In this document: in pieces, positions 11,801 to 22,613 of the stretch
How positions within the stretch are numbered: the stretch's first letter is position 1
Layout: each line of letters starts with the position of its first letter
DNA from: Botryosphaeria dothidea
Lineage: Eukaryota > Ascomycota > Dothideomycetes > Botryosphaeriales > Botryosphaeriaceae
Reading direction: 5' to 3'
Assembly: GCA_011503125.2 (NCBI GenBank)
Contig: WWBZ02000001.1
Coordinates: 4,154,001-4,218,000 of the forward strand
DNA: 64,000 bases
Notes under the pieces: model-generated
What the model saw: the letters and a program-made list of their open reading frames with translations, nothing else
What the model was told of the DNA's origin: nothing
The model's database searches: none
Position numbers and translations under genes: made by a program

Positions 11801-12828
11801 AATCAGAGCCAGTACATGGTTAGAAACGACCTTCTCGTGGCACCAGCCTTGTTCAAAGAAAGCGACTACCAGAGACGGGACATTTACCTTCCCTCATCAA
11901 ACTCGTGGTTCCAAATGAACCTTCGTCCTCATAATGATGACAACATTGGAGAAGCTTTGGGCCTAAAGGTCCCTGGAGGGTCAAACATTTCGTATGACTG
12001 CCGCATTGCCAGCGACGATTCTCAGCTTCCCTACGTCTGCCCCATGTACGTCCGTGAAGGTAGGTCTACCAACCACTCACAACGCCTTGTCCGTCCATAA
12101 CCTTCTTCAGGCGCGATCATTCCCCAAATCCAGGTGCGGGACTTTGTGCCGGACCGCACAAGGCAAGAACTCCCACCAGAGCCCGCCAATCCAATCACCA
12201 TTAACATCTACCCTGGCCACTCATCGGTAAGTTCTCAACACCGATCTTACTTGAGTGTGACTGCTCACATTCCCTTCCAGCGCGGCACGAGCAAATACTC
12301 CATGTACCTCGACGACGGCATCTCGCGCAACAGCGCCCCCGACGACGGCTACCTCTTCCAGCAGCCCACAGACACGATCGACGAGAGCCAGGCGCGCTCG
12401 AACAACGAGTACGGCGACCAAGCGGCGCGCAGTAACTTCCGCCGCGTCGACATTGAGCAGGTACGCACAACCATCCAATCGCGACATCGGTTGCTGATTC
12501 GTTACAGGACATCTATGACTTGGATAACGCGGAATCCAACCACCGGCGCATCAAGCTGTTCACATACTGGAAGGGCAGCGTGGGCGACGTTGAGGACGGG
12601 GAGAGGTATGATGATGCGCAGGTGAAGCGCGATGTCGGTGATGAGTATCGGCTTGTTATTTGGCACGAGGCCGGGACGGACATGGGTAAGGTGTCTGTCA
12701 ATGTGGTCTCTGATGGTACGAATGATAGTAGGGTTCGGGTGGTCAAGGATGCGGGCAAGAATGCTTCTATGGTGTGGGTTCCGACGGAGAAGAACGTCAC
12801 GGCGGAGGTGGAGGTTGCTTACGGCTAA
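8885..12828 (+). CDS. Alpha-1,4-glucan lyase-like protein (GH31)
   Basis: Thirteen exons join to 1,107 residues: 8885-9210, 9259-9692, 9751-9825, 9874-9910, 9967-10256, 10301-10868, 10921-11334, 11384-11447, 11499-11726, 11789-12059, 12111-12226, 12281-12460, 12508-12828. All phases fit, introns 44-62 nt. Glucan lyase (EC 4.2.2.13) splits alpha-1,4-glucan from the non-reducing end into 1,5-anhydro-D-fructose, using a GH31 fold. The catalytic segment FVWQDMTSP puts the nucleophile at Asp562; the acid/base segment GLWTGDNAS puts the second Asp at 652. Other lyase-like blocks are YMNYFNFDNMRY (about 247-260), HIDVDVQRDYRTF (about 392) and YFIEVNGHPGY (about 281). Length suits fungal/algal lyases (about 1,030-1,090) better than secreted alpha-glucosidases. 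There is no signal peptide (MPWDGRDITASTHDENH), pointing to cytosolic glycogen as substrate. Start ATG 8885 is the first in frame. An alpha-glucosidase is the alternative; the neighbouring dehydratase favours lyase. Confidence 0.83.
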
Positions 12829-13584
12829 AAGCGTTTATTGCTCTTCTGTTTCGGAGCAGTTGAGGAGAAAGGCAGCGATCGTTTTGTTTGAAGTATATGC
12901 TTAAATTGAGGAAGGTGGAATGGGAATTTGCTGTTGGCTGGTGATAAGGAACGGAAGATGCTCTATTACTGAATGATGACTCTCCGCTGATTGGAAATTC
13001 TTCTAAAAATCTGCCAACGGTAACTTTGTGGTGCTAGATTTCAGTGTCCCTCACCAAGTTGTTGCCTGAAGTACCCACTAGAACAGATCCTGCCTGCATG
13101 GGGGCCAAAAGACGCCGATTATCCAGTTGTTGAGGCTGGCACTGAACACGTGTTATAATAACAGGTGACACTCAAACTGGGACTCTGCAAAGAGGATAGT
13201 TAAAGTAGCCACGTGATCCTCGCATGGAAGGATTGGTAGCAGGTGAAGTTAGATGATCCTGATGCCAAGCATAGCTTCCATCAATAGGAATGATTGCGAA
13301 CTTACGTCGGATAGCGACCGTTATCTCCACATTCAGGGTCCTGATACTGTTAGCTTCGATGACTAGTAGCGCCGAAATTATAAGACTCAAGCTCAAGATC
13401 TAAAAAGAAGCAACAAAAAACCGCCGTCTCTAGGCAGCAACGAATGTACCTGAGATACGAAAAGTCGTTGACGTCATAGCCCCAAACTTGCGTTGCCTAA
13501 GCAAACAACACACCATCCTTCGAAACCTACAAGAACACCATCAATTCCGCAACAAGTGACCATGTAGTCCCAAACACAATCAAA
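12829..13584. other. Intergenic spacer
   Basis: 3' flank of the lyase gene and 5' flank of the FAD monooxygenase (same strand). No coding signal. A-rich stretch near 13400-13430 and CA-rich leader just before the ATG at 13585. Confidence 0.6.
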
Positions 13585-14775
13585 ATGTCTCAGTCAATTC
13601 TCATCACAGGCGGCGGTATTGCCGGCCCCGTCCTCGCATACTGGCTCAACCGCGCCGGCTACAAATGCACCATCGTCGAGCGCTCCTCCATCCCGCGCAA
13701 AACTGGTCAGCAAGTCGACATACGCGGTGCGTCCCGAGAAATCGTCAGGCGCATGGGTCTGGAAGCGGCCATCAACGCGCGCACCGTGAAAGAGGAGGGC
13801 TTCGCGATTGTGGACTCGTCGGGGAAGCACCTCTCGGAGTTCCCCGTGACAGAGGGCGCCGCTAGCTTCACTTCTGAGATTGAGATCCTTCGCGGGGAGC
13901 TGGCAAGCGTGTTCTTCGACGCCACCAAGGACGACGTCGAGTACATCTGGGGCGACTACGTTACGGGTCTAACCGAGCAGGATGACGGCGTCGTGGTGCA
14001 GTTCTCGAAAGCGGCGGAGAGGAAGTTCGACCTGGTTGTCGTGGCGGACGGCATGAATTCGAAGACGCGGAAACTGGTGTTCGACGACGAAGACGCGCTG
14101 TACCATCTCGGACAGTACATGGCCTTCTTCACCATCCCTATGGCGGAGAACGACACATCTTTCGCGACTTGGTACAACGCGCCCGGCGGAAGACTCATCA
14201 TGGTCAGGCCGGATAAGGAACGCAATAGGACCGGTGCATACTTTGGAATCTGCGGCAACGACACTCCAAAGGATTACCTCAAGCTCACTGTCCCCGAGCA
14301 AATGAAGATGTGGGAGGAGCTTTTCAAAGATGCCGGCGGCGACGCGGAGCGCTTGATCAAGGGCATGTACACCTGCGACGACTTCTACATGCAGCAAATT
14401 GCTCAGGTCAGGATGCCGCAGTGGTCGAAGGGACGGGTGGCGCTCGTGGGCGATGCGGGGTATTGTCCTTCCCCGATATCCGGTCTCGGCACGTCCTGCG
14501 CCATCGAGGGCGCGTACATACTCGCTGGGGAGTTGATAAAACACGGCGACTACAAAGCGGCGTTCGCAGGATACGAGAAGGCAATGCGGCCAATTATCAA
14601 CAAAGCGCAGAGGCTTGTTCCAGGTGGTCCATCTCTTGCAAATCCTCAGACTTCGTGGGGTATCTCGATTCTCAATGGCATTGTGGGGTTCATTGCGTGG
14701 TCGGGACTGGCCACCTGGTTTCAGGCAAGAAGTACTTCAGAGATCGTGAATCTTCCCGAGTATGACATGAAGTAG
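13585..14775 (+). CDS. FAD-dependent monooxygenase (UbiH/PHBH/TetX-like class A flavoprotein)
   Basis: Intronless, 396 residues. The N-terminal Rossmann motif is ILITGGGIAG with the glycines at 9-14, followed by the acidic end of beta-2 (TIVERS). The DG motif (VVVADGMNSKTRK, about 150-163) and the GD motif (GRVALVGDAGYCPSPISG, about 283-300) are complete, so FAD and NAD(P)H binding should be intact. A C-terminal hydrophobic stretch (ILNGIVGFIAWSGLATWF, about 363-380) may lie against a membrane. Family members hydroxylate aromatic rings or small cyclic compounds with O2 and NAD(P)H; substrate cannot be read from sequence. It lies 756 bases downstream of the glucan-lyase gene on the same strand. 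It could modify an anhydrofructose-derived pyranone, but that is only proximity. The ATG at 13585 (aaaATGTC) is the natural start. Confidence 0.85.
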   Translation: MSQSILITGGGIAGPVLAYWLNRAGYKCTIVERSSIPRKTGQQVDIRGASREIVRRMGLEAAINARTVKEEGFAIVDSSGKHLSEFPVTEGAASFTSEIEILRGELASVFFDATKDDVEYIWGDYVTGLTEQDDGVVVQFSKAAERKFDLVVVADGMNSKTRKLVFDDEDALYHLGQYMAFFTIPMAENDTSFATWYNAPGGRLIMVRPDKERNRTGAYFGICGNDTPKDYLKLTVPEQMKMWEELFKDAGGDAERLIKGMYTCDDFYMQQIAQVRMPQWSKGRVALVGDAGYCPSPISGLGTSCAIEGAYILAGELIKHGDYKAAFAGYEKAMRPIINKAQRLVPGGPSLANPQTSWGISILNGIVGFIAWSGLATWFQARSTSEIVNLPEYDMK

Positions 14776-15038
14776 CTTCCTAGTGGTTGGAATCTTTGCA
14801 TTTTCTTTACACTGTATCTGTAAGGCGTTGATAAGCACCCTGCGACGATAATTGGAGCATTATTCCTGTATTACATTATAGTTGAGTGCCTCCTCCACAT
14901 TGTCTCTAATGGACGTCTTATTTCGCCAATCAAAGGTCCAGCATCTCAATCATCTCTTGTGATGGTAGACGCTTGTTTAATTCGACATCGCTGAACAGAT
15001 TCATAGAAGGACGAAACAGATACAGAAGCAAGATAAGC

Positions 15039-15452
15039 TTAAATACATAGCCGCATGTAGAGCTCCGGTGGCTTTCCTTTCGATTTCGATGGATTGTCTG
15101 CGCATGTAACTATGACGTCAACGCAGCAACAATGAGCATTTTTGCTACATTTACTAATCAAAAGGCGCACGAAGTAGGCAATCCCCTCATCGACGAGCAT
15201 CTGTTTCAAGGCTTTAGACTGATTAAGTCGTGTATCCATTCGGTCCTCATGCTGTGGGAGAGAATCGGCAAGAGTGCTGATTTCTCAGAACGCTTCCAAC
15301 ATATCGATCATAACTTTGAAATTGTCGTCTCGAAAGCGCATCCTAGCTCTGAGAGAAAGAGCTCGCGCGTAGAAACCTGCGATGACTGCAACAACAAATG
15401 TGAGAAGTCCGACCACATTGGCCGCAATAGAGAGGGGACTGTCGTCAGCCAT
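15039..15452 (-). pseudogene. Small fungal membrane protein, interrupted by an in-frame TGA
   Basis: ATG at 15452 opens MADDSPLSIAANVVG followed by a hydrophobic helix (LLTFVVAVIAGFYARAL) and a basic/amphipathic stretch. This is a layout I know from many short, uncharacterised Pezizomycotina proteins. The frame meets TGA at 15285-15287 after MIDMLEAF, yet the same frame continues sensibly beyond it (EISTLADSLPQHEDR, then MDTRLNQSKALKQML) to a stop at 15039. CGA to TGA (Arg to stop) would explain it as one transition. Alternatively a 63-nt intron with a weak donor (GTTATG) and a good acceptor (CTCTCCCACAG) would remove the stop in phase. I cannot decide without RNA. Function unknown. Confidence 0.45.
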
Positions 15453-15643
15453 GAATGCGGGCGAGAGGAAAGGCAGTGGAAACAGAGAAGGAAGAGGAAA
15501 CCAGGAGAAGTATTGCTTAGAAGGCTGAAGTCGCAGTGTCTTGTCAACATCTGCTGAGTCATGTCGTGCAACCTTGCCATGCCATAACCATTGGCAGCTT
15601 TGCCGAGACCTGCTACAGTGAGTTCCCAATCCAGCCACTACGC

Positions 15644-16168
15644 CTACTCGAGCCTCAATCCCAATAACTCGACGGTCAACTGCGCCCCAAACGCCTCATG
15701 CTCAATCGCCGTCACGAACTCAAACCCCAACCCCTCATAAATCCGCCTCGCCGCCTCGCTCTTCTGCATCCACACCACCACCCTCCTATACCCGACCCCC
15801 CTCGCAAACTCCACCGCCTCCCTGACCATCCTCTTCCCCACGCCCCTCCCCCGCGCCTCCGGCTCGACCAACAACAACCGCAGCATCGCCGTCATCTCCA
15901 CCTCCTCCTTCTCGTTGAACAGCATCACGCAGCCGACGAACGATCCGTCCTTCTTCCGCTCCGCGATCCACAGCCGCTCGTGGGCCGGGTCGCGCGTGTC
16001 GACGAAGTCGGCGCAGGTGCGCGCGACCAGCGACTCCATGCGCTCGTCCCAGCCGTACTCGTCGGCGTACAGCGCGCCGTGGCGCGACGCGACGTGGCCG
16101 ATGTCGCCGGGGCGGTGGGGGCGGAGGACGAGGTCGGTTTCGGGGTCGAGGGTGTCGTCGTGGGCCAT
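15644..16168 (-). CDS. GNAT-family N-acetyltransferase
   Basis: Intronless, 174 residues, a normal size for a stand-alone GNAT. The acetyl-CoA pyrophosphate loop R-G-R-G-V-G lies at 106-111 after the beta-4 strand LRLLLVEPEA; the C-terminal part (AARRIYEGLGFEFV) is the usual motif B with the Tyr/Gly-Phe signature. Its substrate (small amine, amino acid or peptide N-terminus) cannot be told. The start ATG at 16168 is preceded on the minus strand by a 10-base A run. The codon choice is strongly GC-rich compared with the flanking spacer. Confidence 0.85.
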   Translation of the reverse strand: MAHDDTLDPETDLVLRPHRPGDIGHVASRHGALYADEYGWDERMESLVARTCADFVDTRDPAHERLWIAERKKDGSFVGCVMLFNEKEEVEMTAMLRLLLVEPEARGRGVGKRMVREAVEFARGVGYRRVVVWMQKSEAARRIYEGLGFEFVTAIEHEAFGAQLTVELLGLRLE

Positions 16169-17138
16169 TTTTTTTTTCCGTCAGGTGTTCGTTGTCGGTC
16201 GTAGGAGTGGGTGTGTTGGGAGGTTTGAATCGTGGAGTGTCGTTAGAGTTTTCGAGGAACGCAAGAGAAGATTAAGATTGGCGGTACGGCGGGAAGTGTA
16301 AATAGAGATTTTAAGCTTTTCGGTCTATGGTGCTCGGCTCGGGGGTTTCTTGCTCGCAAAAATGCTTCCGAAGCTAGATGCAGGTACAGTCTTGGTATAT
16401 ATGTATCGGCTGGTCGGATCGTCTCCTGCTCTTGCAGATTCGGCCCGCTCATTCGCTGCTCTCTCTGGGCGTGCCGGGCCGAAGGGAGCGTGGGACATAG
16501 CGTGATAACAATGGGAACAGTTCCTCGAGAAACCTCCAAACGGCAATTCTTGATTCGCCGAGCGCACCCGCCCCGGAATAATCTTGAACGTTCGCGGATC
16601 AATCTCCGCTGATAAGTATCAAGGCCTCCAGAGCGGTGGGGAGTCTCTCGCGCGTTTCGTCCAATCGCGCAGGTCGGAGATTTCTCGACCGCTTTTAACT
16701 CACTTCCATATGCCCCGTAGTCATGTCGTACTTCTGACCTTGCAATTCGCTAATCTGCCTAGGACGCATCTGCCGATCCCTGCTAGCGATCTTCGCTAAG
16801 CAAAGGCAGACAGCCGTGCCCTTCACATCGTCAAATTTCAGCCGGGCCAGCTACCGCCATAGCCGCGTCCCGCGTTGCCTTAACCGCCATCGGCGCCGAG
16901 TCGGCTGAAGCTCCTACAGATGATGTGCTGCAGCCAACCGTTAGCGCCGGATGGGAAGATCAGATCAGGACTGCCACAGGGAATCGAAGCACTCATCCGG
17001 ATGGTCTCACTATTCAGACGCAACACACTGACCTCCCGACGAACACTTGAGCTTCTCATCAAATTTCATTACTTGAAGGCCATTGTCGCCAAACGTCAGC
17101 TGCAGCTTCTTTATGTAGAAGGTGGTATCAGGAATACT
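16169..17138. other. Intergenic spacer
   Basis: Nearly 1 kb between the GNAT start (minus) and the GCP5 stop (minus). Short ORFs only, none protein-like. Nothing else seen. Confidence 0.6.
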
Positions 17139-19961
17139 TCACGTCTCCCGACCACCACCGCCTGACTTCCCCTGCGCAGCCTCCCATTCCAACCTCTCCG
17201 CCAAAATCTCCCAACACCTCTCCCCACCCGCCCTACTCACTCCCCTCAGCCCCGCCACCACGAACCCGAAATGCTGCTCAAACGTCTCCTTCATCCTTCC
17301 CAATTTCTGCTGCATCGCCCCCCTTGACCTCGCCCTAGCCCTTCCCTTCTTCCTCTCCGCCGCACCGTCTCCATCCTCTTCCCCGTCAGCATCATCCTCA
17401 TCCTCAGACGAATCCGACACCTCCGCCAGCGCGACCTGCAGCCCACTGACGCGCCTATTCTTATTCTCCGGTCTTTTCCGCCCCCCACTCTTCCGCCTAT
17501 TTCCGTCTCCAGATCCAGTCGAGGACTTGAATTCCGAGCCACCAGTCTCATCGCCCGTCAGATCCGAGAACTGGACGCACAGATCCAGCAGCTCGACGAG
17601 GGCGTCATGGATGGGCGATAGGCGCGACGACAGTAAAGAGCGCTCCTCGAGCAACTTGACGTGCTCGGCGTGCACAGCGGCCATGATGTCGATATCAGCA
17701 GCGGCGGCCATTTCCTTGCGGAGATGTGCGGTGGAGGCGGCGATGACGGTTTCGGTGAGGTAGGAGTGGAGGATGTCGGCGAGCCAGAGGAGACGGTGGC
17801 GGAGGTAGTATTGCAGGTGGGTGCCGTCGGAAGAGGATCGGCCGTGTTGTGGTTTTGCTATGGTGCTGCGCCAGAGGGGCATGGTGCGGAGGACGTAGCG
17901 GGCGCGGTAGATTTGGAGGAGGAAGACGAAGACGCGCTGGTATGTGGTGGAGGATTTGCGTTGGATGACGTTGACGATGTGCCAGGGGAGGAAGTAGTCG
18001 ACTGCGATGGTAGACAGCGCTTTGACGCTACGTGGACTCGTGCCCTTGTCTTTGACTGCGATTGTTCGTACGGCAAGTTTATTGGTGTGGACACTGGGAA
18101 CGGTGCTGTAAATGCTTCGTGCGATTTCGCTCATGACGTAGCGATCATTCCAACCACTACGCCCACGGTCCAGCTTCTCGAAGACTGTGTCGGCGAACGC
18201 CTGCATGAGAGAACCATCTTTTGACAGGTAAACGAATTCCATTGCGTCGATAGACTCCCAGAGACCATACCCAGAGAAAAGCCTCTCTCGCAGGATGGAA
18301 GAAGCAAATGTGTATTTGCTGCGGATCCAATCCTCAAAGGCCAGGCTAAAGAGTTCCGAGAAGGGAGCGAGAGGAATCGAAGAAGAGTCGTATATGCCGG
18401 CGTCACAAACAGACTCGAAATCTAAACGAGGTTCTGTCTCTGCGGAAGTCTCTGAATCGTATTGACCTAGTTCCTTTAGGAAAACGACGCTCTTGCCAGA
18501 GTTGAAGATCTTCTTGGCTGCGAAGTGTAAGAAATTGGGCGCGTGCAGTCTGCCGGCGGCGTTACGACGAAGGGTATATTGATCATGCCATAGCGATGCG
18601 GCTTCGCTGCTTTTGTCGGCCAGGCCAACGAAGAAAACCTGGTCATTCACACCGAGCTCGCCTTCCTCCATCCATCGTCTAATGGGCTTGAGGTAGGTTT
18701 GCAAGCATTGAAAGAATATTCGTGTAAGGCAAGGGAAAAGGTCAGCATCTCCGGCCATCTGCACCATATTGATCTCCTCGTAGAGACCTTCTAATAGGAC
18801 GAAAGGGCTGCGTTGAGAACTCTGAGAGGCTTCAGCAATGAGCTTCCTGAGGCAAAGTAGCGCGTTTGCTCGTGACTGAACTCTCGTAGTAACCTCAATG
18901 AGGCTGACCGTAACTTGTTGGGTTGACCCAAGACAACACTCCTGTAGTTGCGCAATGAATTTGTCAAAAGCCCTGACTTCGTCTATCACGGTTGCTCTGA
19001 ACATTTGCAGCAGAGCGATTGATGGCTCCATTTTCACCCAGGACCGGAGTTGTAATAGCGTAGTGCCAATGATAGCTAAAGTCTGAAGTTGGTCTTGCCA
19101 AGTGGGTATCATAACATGGCTCATGGCATATCTCTTCGAGAACTCCATTCTCTTCATATCCTTGTTCAAGTTGAACAAAGAGGTCGGCAGGCCGGCAAGC
19201 ATGAACAGAGTCTCCCGGACAGCCTGGAGTTCGGTGATATGGGTTTCCGGTTTTGGCATGAAAGAGTCTCGCTTGTGCTCCTGGCGCCAGAACTGGGCAT
19301 CTCCGATCTCTTCAAGGGCAGTTGGGTCCGGCGAGGCGATACAAGCCTCAGCAGCAGCTGTGAATTCATCCTCGTCAACCACAGACGATGCTGGGGTAAC
19401 ATCTCTAGTAATCGCACGTTTCCTCTGCTTCGGAGAGGGTTCATCGTCGGACGATCCGGCGGCGTAGTCAATGTCATCCCAAATGCCCTCTTCGTCTAGT
19501 GGATCGTTGGCGATGATATCGGCCCACGTGAGCTCAGCTTGAGGCTCGGGAGGCTTAATCTTTTCAAGGTCTTCCACGTTGGCCTTCTCGACAGGGCGAT
19601 CGGACAGACTCAGGAACATAGCCAGTATGTCCGGGGTCCATCTTGTCGTGTGTTTGATCAGCTCCCTCAGGCGGTTCTCCAGGGCTTCGGCCAGGTCCTC
19701 GCGGTCCAGGACGATGAACTTCTCAACAAGGCCCTCGTAGCTATCCTGGACATCGAACTGGTTGACGCGCTGCCATTGCTGGGCGCGCAGGCCTCTCAAG
19801 ACGGCATCTCTTGTTTTGCGGAACTTGCGCGGGTTGTCCTGCTGGGGGTAAGCAAGCGGGACGCATCACAGGATGACGGGCTGACTGACCGACGCAGAGG
19901 GACCGGCTATCTTATATATCAGCTCGGTTGCGACGGCGTTCAGGCTCGCCGAATGCGCCAT
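17139..19961 (-). CDS. Gamma-tubulin complex component GCP5 (Spc97/Spc98 family)
   Basis: Two exons: 19961-19890 (MAHSASLNAVATELIYKIAG and four more residues) and 19838-17139, separated by a 51-nt intron (GTCAGT...CAGCAG); 923 residues. The N-terminal region (LENRLRELIKHTTRW, about 60-75) followed by WADIIANDPLDEEG-IWDDIDY is characteristic of GCP5-type subunits; the rest forms the GRIP1 and GRIP2 alpha-helical regions of the Spc97/98 family. GCP5 is a non-core subunit of the gamma-tubulin ring complex that caps and nucleates microtubules at spindle pole bodies. Near the C-terminus is an acidic/basic low-complexity insert (about 790-850: SSEDEDDADGEEDGDG and Lys/Arg-rich flanks). Head-to-head with the KTR gene, 233 bases between ATGs, so the promoters probably overlap. 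Confidence 0.87.
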
Positions 19962-20194
19962 GTTGCTCGGGGGTATCACATCTTGGGGAAGTCGTTGGGT
20001 ACGGGACGCGCACGGCCGGGGGAGACGCGTCGGCGCGGGAACAACAGCGCCGGAGAAACCACGGCAGAAGGCGACTGCGGACCCTGGCCGCGCGCTGCCT
20101 ACGTAGGACGGAGAAGACAGGTCCTGGCTGCCTCTCTGTCTCTCCCTCCGCAGAGCGCCACTAGCCTCATTCTTCCCTCCATCCATCCTCCACC
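19962..20194. promoter_or_regulatory. Bidirectional promoter of GCP5 and KTR genes
   Basis: Only 233 bases separate the two divergent start codons. GC-rich on the GCP5 side, CT-rich just upstream of the KTR ATG (CCATCCTCCACCATGGCG, a strong start context). No TATA box seen. Confidence 0.5.
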
Positions 20195-21555
20195 ATGGCG
20201 CTTCCCCGGGGCATGCGCGCCCTGGCCGCCGTCACTCTCGTGCTCTTCGTCTTCGTCCTGTTCCAAGTCTTCAAGGGCCCGTCATCGCTGTCGCTGCCCT
20301 CGTCCAACAAGATAGACGATTGGGTCAAGGACCCCCAATCTGATCGTAAGCACACCACGCCCGCCGTCCCTGACTGCTCGCGCTGACATCATTGTAGCTT
20401 CAGGTGAACCTGCCGAGCCGCTGCGACGAGTCGAAGGAAACAACTATGCGCCCGATAACCCCAATTCCGACCGCATCAACGCCACCATTATTGCCCTCGT
20501 GCGCAACAGGGAGCTGGATGACATGCTGATGTCTATGCGCGATCTCGAGAGGACATGGAACCACAAGTTCAATTATCCTTGGACCTTCTTCAACGACGAG
20601 CCCTTCGATGAGGAGTTCAAGCGGAAGACGCGTGCCGCCACCAAGGCCGAAGTTCGCTACGGTACGTTGATGCAGGGGATGGATGAGAGTCAGGCGGGAT
20701 ACTAACTGGCGGCTACAGAGCTGGTCCCGAAGGAACACTGGGAGGTGCCGTCCTGGATCAACATGGACCTTTTCCACGAGTCGGTCGAGGTGCTGAAGGA
20801 GCAAGACGTCCAATACGCCGACAAGATATCTTATCACCAGATGTGCCGCTGGAACAGCGGCATGTTCTACAAACACCCGGCCCTCCAGAACTACCGCTGG
20901 TACTGGCGCGTCGAGCCGCACGTCCACTTCTTCTGCGACATCGACTACGACGTCTTCCGCTGGATGGAGGACCACAACAAGACGTACGGCTTCACCATCA
21001 ACCTGTACGACAGCCCGCAGAGCGTGCCGACGCTGTGGCCCGAGACGCTCAAGTTCCTGGCCAGCGACAACCACGCGCAGTACCTGCACAAGAACAACGC
21101 CATGGACTGGCTCACCGACAGCAAGCGCCGCGAGCAGCACAACCTGCTCGCCAACGGCTACAGCACCTGTCACTTCTGGTCCAACTTTGAAGTCGGCGAC
21201 ATGGACTTCTGGCGCAGCCGCGAGTACGAGGAGTACTTCCAGCACCTCGACCGCGCCGGCGGCTTCTTCTACGAGCGCTGGGGCGACGCCCCCGTGCACT
21301 CGATCGCGCTCGGCATGTTCGCGGATAAGAGCAAGATCCACTGGTACGCCATGCACCCATTCACCTTATTTTTAATTTGATGCTAATTGGGTCAATAGGT
21401 TCCGCGATATTGGATACCAGCACATCCCCTTCTTCAACTGCCCCACGTCGCCCAAATGCAAGGGCTGCACCGCCGGCAAGTTCACTGACGGCGAGGCCTG
21501 GCTAAACAAGGAAGACTGCCGGCCCAATTGGTTCAAGTTCGTCGGCATGGACTAG
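20195..21555 (+). CDS. Alpha-1,2-mannosyltransferase, KRE2/KTR family (GT15)
   Basis: Four exons: 20195-20345, 20398-20661, 20719-21343, 21399-21555; 398 residues, introns 52-57 nt, the second with branch site ATACTAAC. Type II Golgi membrane layout: short cytosolic tail MALPRGMR, one membrane anchor (about 9-27, ALAAVTLVLFVFVLFQVF), a short stem and the GT15 catalytic domain. Family signatures present are NATIIALVRN, SYHQMCRWNSGMFY, YWRVEPHVHFFCDIDYD and the hallmark YSTCHFWSNFEVGDMDFW that holds the catalytic Glu. The enzyme transfers mannose from GDP-mannose in alpha-1,2 linkage onto N- and O-linked glycans for the cell wall. It ends with paired Cys (CPTSPKCKGC) typical of the family. ATG context CACCATGG is ideal. 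Confidence 0.92.
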
Positions 21556-22613
21556 TTGGGTTGACTCTTTCTTGCAATACATCATAGAGGCGGCGTGGCG
21601 GCGTTCTAAAGTGGGAAAAGGAGACGAAGCAAGCGAAACATGACTGCAACGGGATTTTTTTTTAATTTGGACTCATGGAACGAGGACACGATAGGACTGG
21701 ACGCAACCAACGTCTTCCTGAGAGTTTTTGATAACCTTTTTTTATGGGCGGGCCGGCTCACTCTGGCTTGGCTGATGTAATACTACTACTACTACTACTA
21801 CTGCATGCATGTGGAACGCACGATTGTGGGGGCATTAGGGAGGCAAATTTGAACATATTCGGTGCATCGGCATACTTACTTAGCGTCCTGCAGTGTGCAA
21901 TAAGGGAAGTGTGGCATTCTTCCGCTGCTATAGCACCTTTTTGCACATCTTTATTTCTCACCTTCTAGGATGGTTGCCTTGCCCTGCACGCCTTCTGACT
22001 CGGTGTGTTTTAGGACGCCGGCCGTCCATTCATGCGCATTGTCGTTTCTTGTTTCGTCCCGCTTTCTCGTGGTTGGTGCACGTTTCCCACTTTTTTTTTT
22101 TTTCTCCGTTTTAGGCTTCTGCTGGTGGTGGAGCGGGGTGGGGAGACGGCGGCGTTACACGATTAGTGGAGCGGGAAGGGGGTGACGCCCCCCGGGGGAA
22201 GGAAGAACTCGGTCGGCTTTGCGGTTCGGGGCCGAAATATTGAAACAAGGGCTATGGATAGGAAGTGTCGCAAGCGGCTGGGCCTTTAGTATGCGGCATC
22301 TGTTTTTCATACTGCAGACAGGAAGCATGCTGATGGTGAAGTCACAGCGAAAGATAGGTTTTTGCCAGACGGTATAAAAATTCGCTATTTATAAGAAGCT
22401 ACACACAGCCCATCGCTGGTTCTCACACCCCAATCTGTCTGTTTCGACACAGAAGAACCGCAGATGTCCAAGACGACGGGATAGAAATATGTAGAAAAAG
22501 ATATAACAAGAAATCGGGAGTCTGAGAGGCAGAACTCATGCATGTCGAAAGATTTTTCGCCTTTTTGCTCGTCTCTTCTCAGCGTTCATCCTCTCATGAA
22601 ACCATCAGGACGC
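21556..22613. other. Convergent spacer with (CTA)n microsatellite
   Basis: Between the 3' ends of the KTR and rhamnogalacturonase genes. It contains a CTA repeat of about seven units near 21780-21802 and several T runs (21655-21665, 22090-22105). A TATA-like stretch near 22374 has no gene behind it. No coding signal. Confidence 0.6.

Noticed and set aside
20400..21356. 318-codon minus-strand frame over the KTR gene
   Set aside because: Antisense shadow; the sense strand carries a complete GT15 domain.
22370..22395. TATA-like stretch and short AT block
   Set aside because: It lies in a convergent 3' spacer with no gene downstream on that strand.
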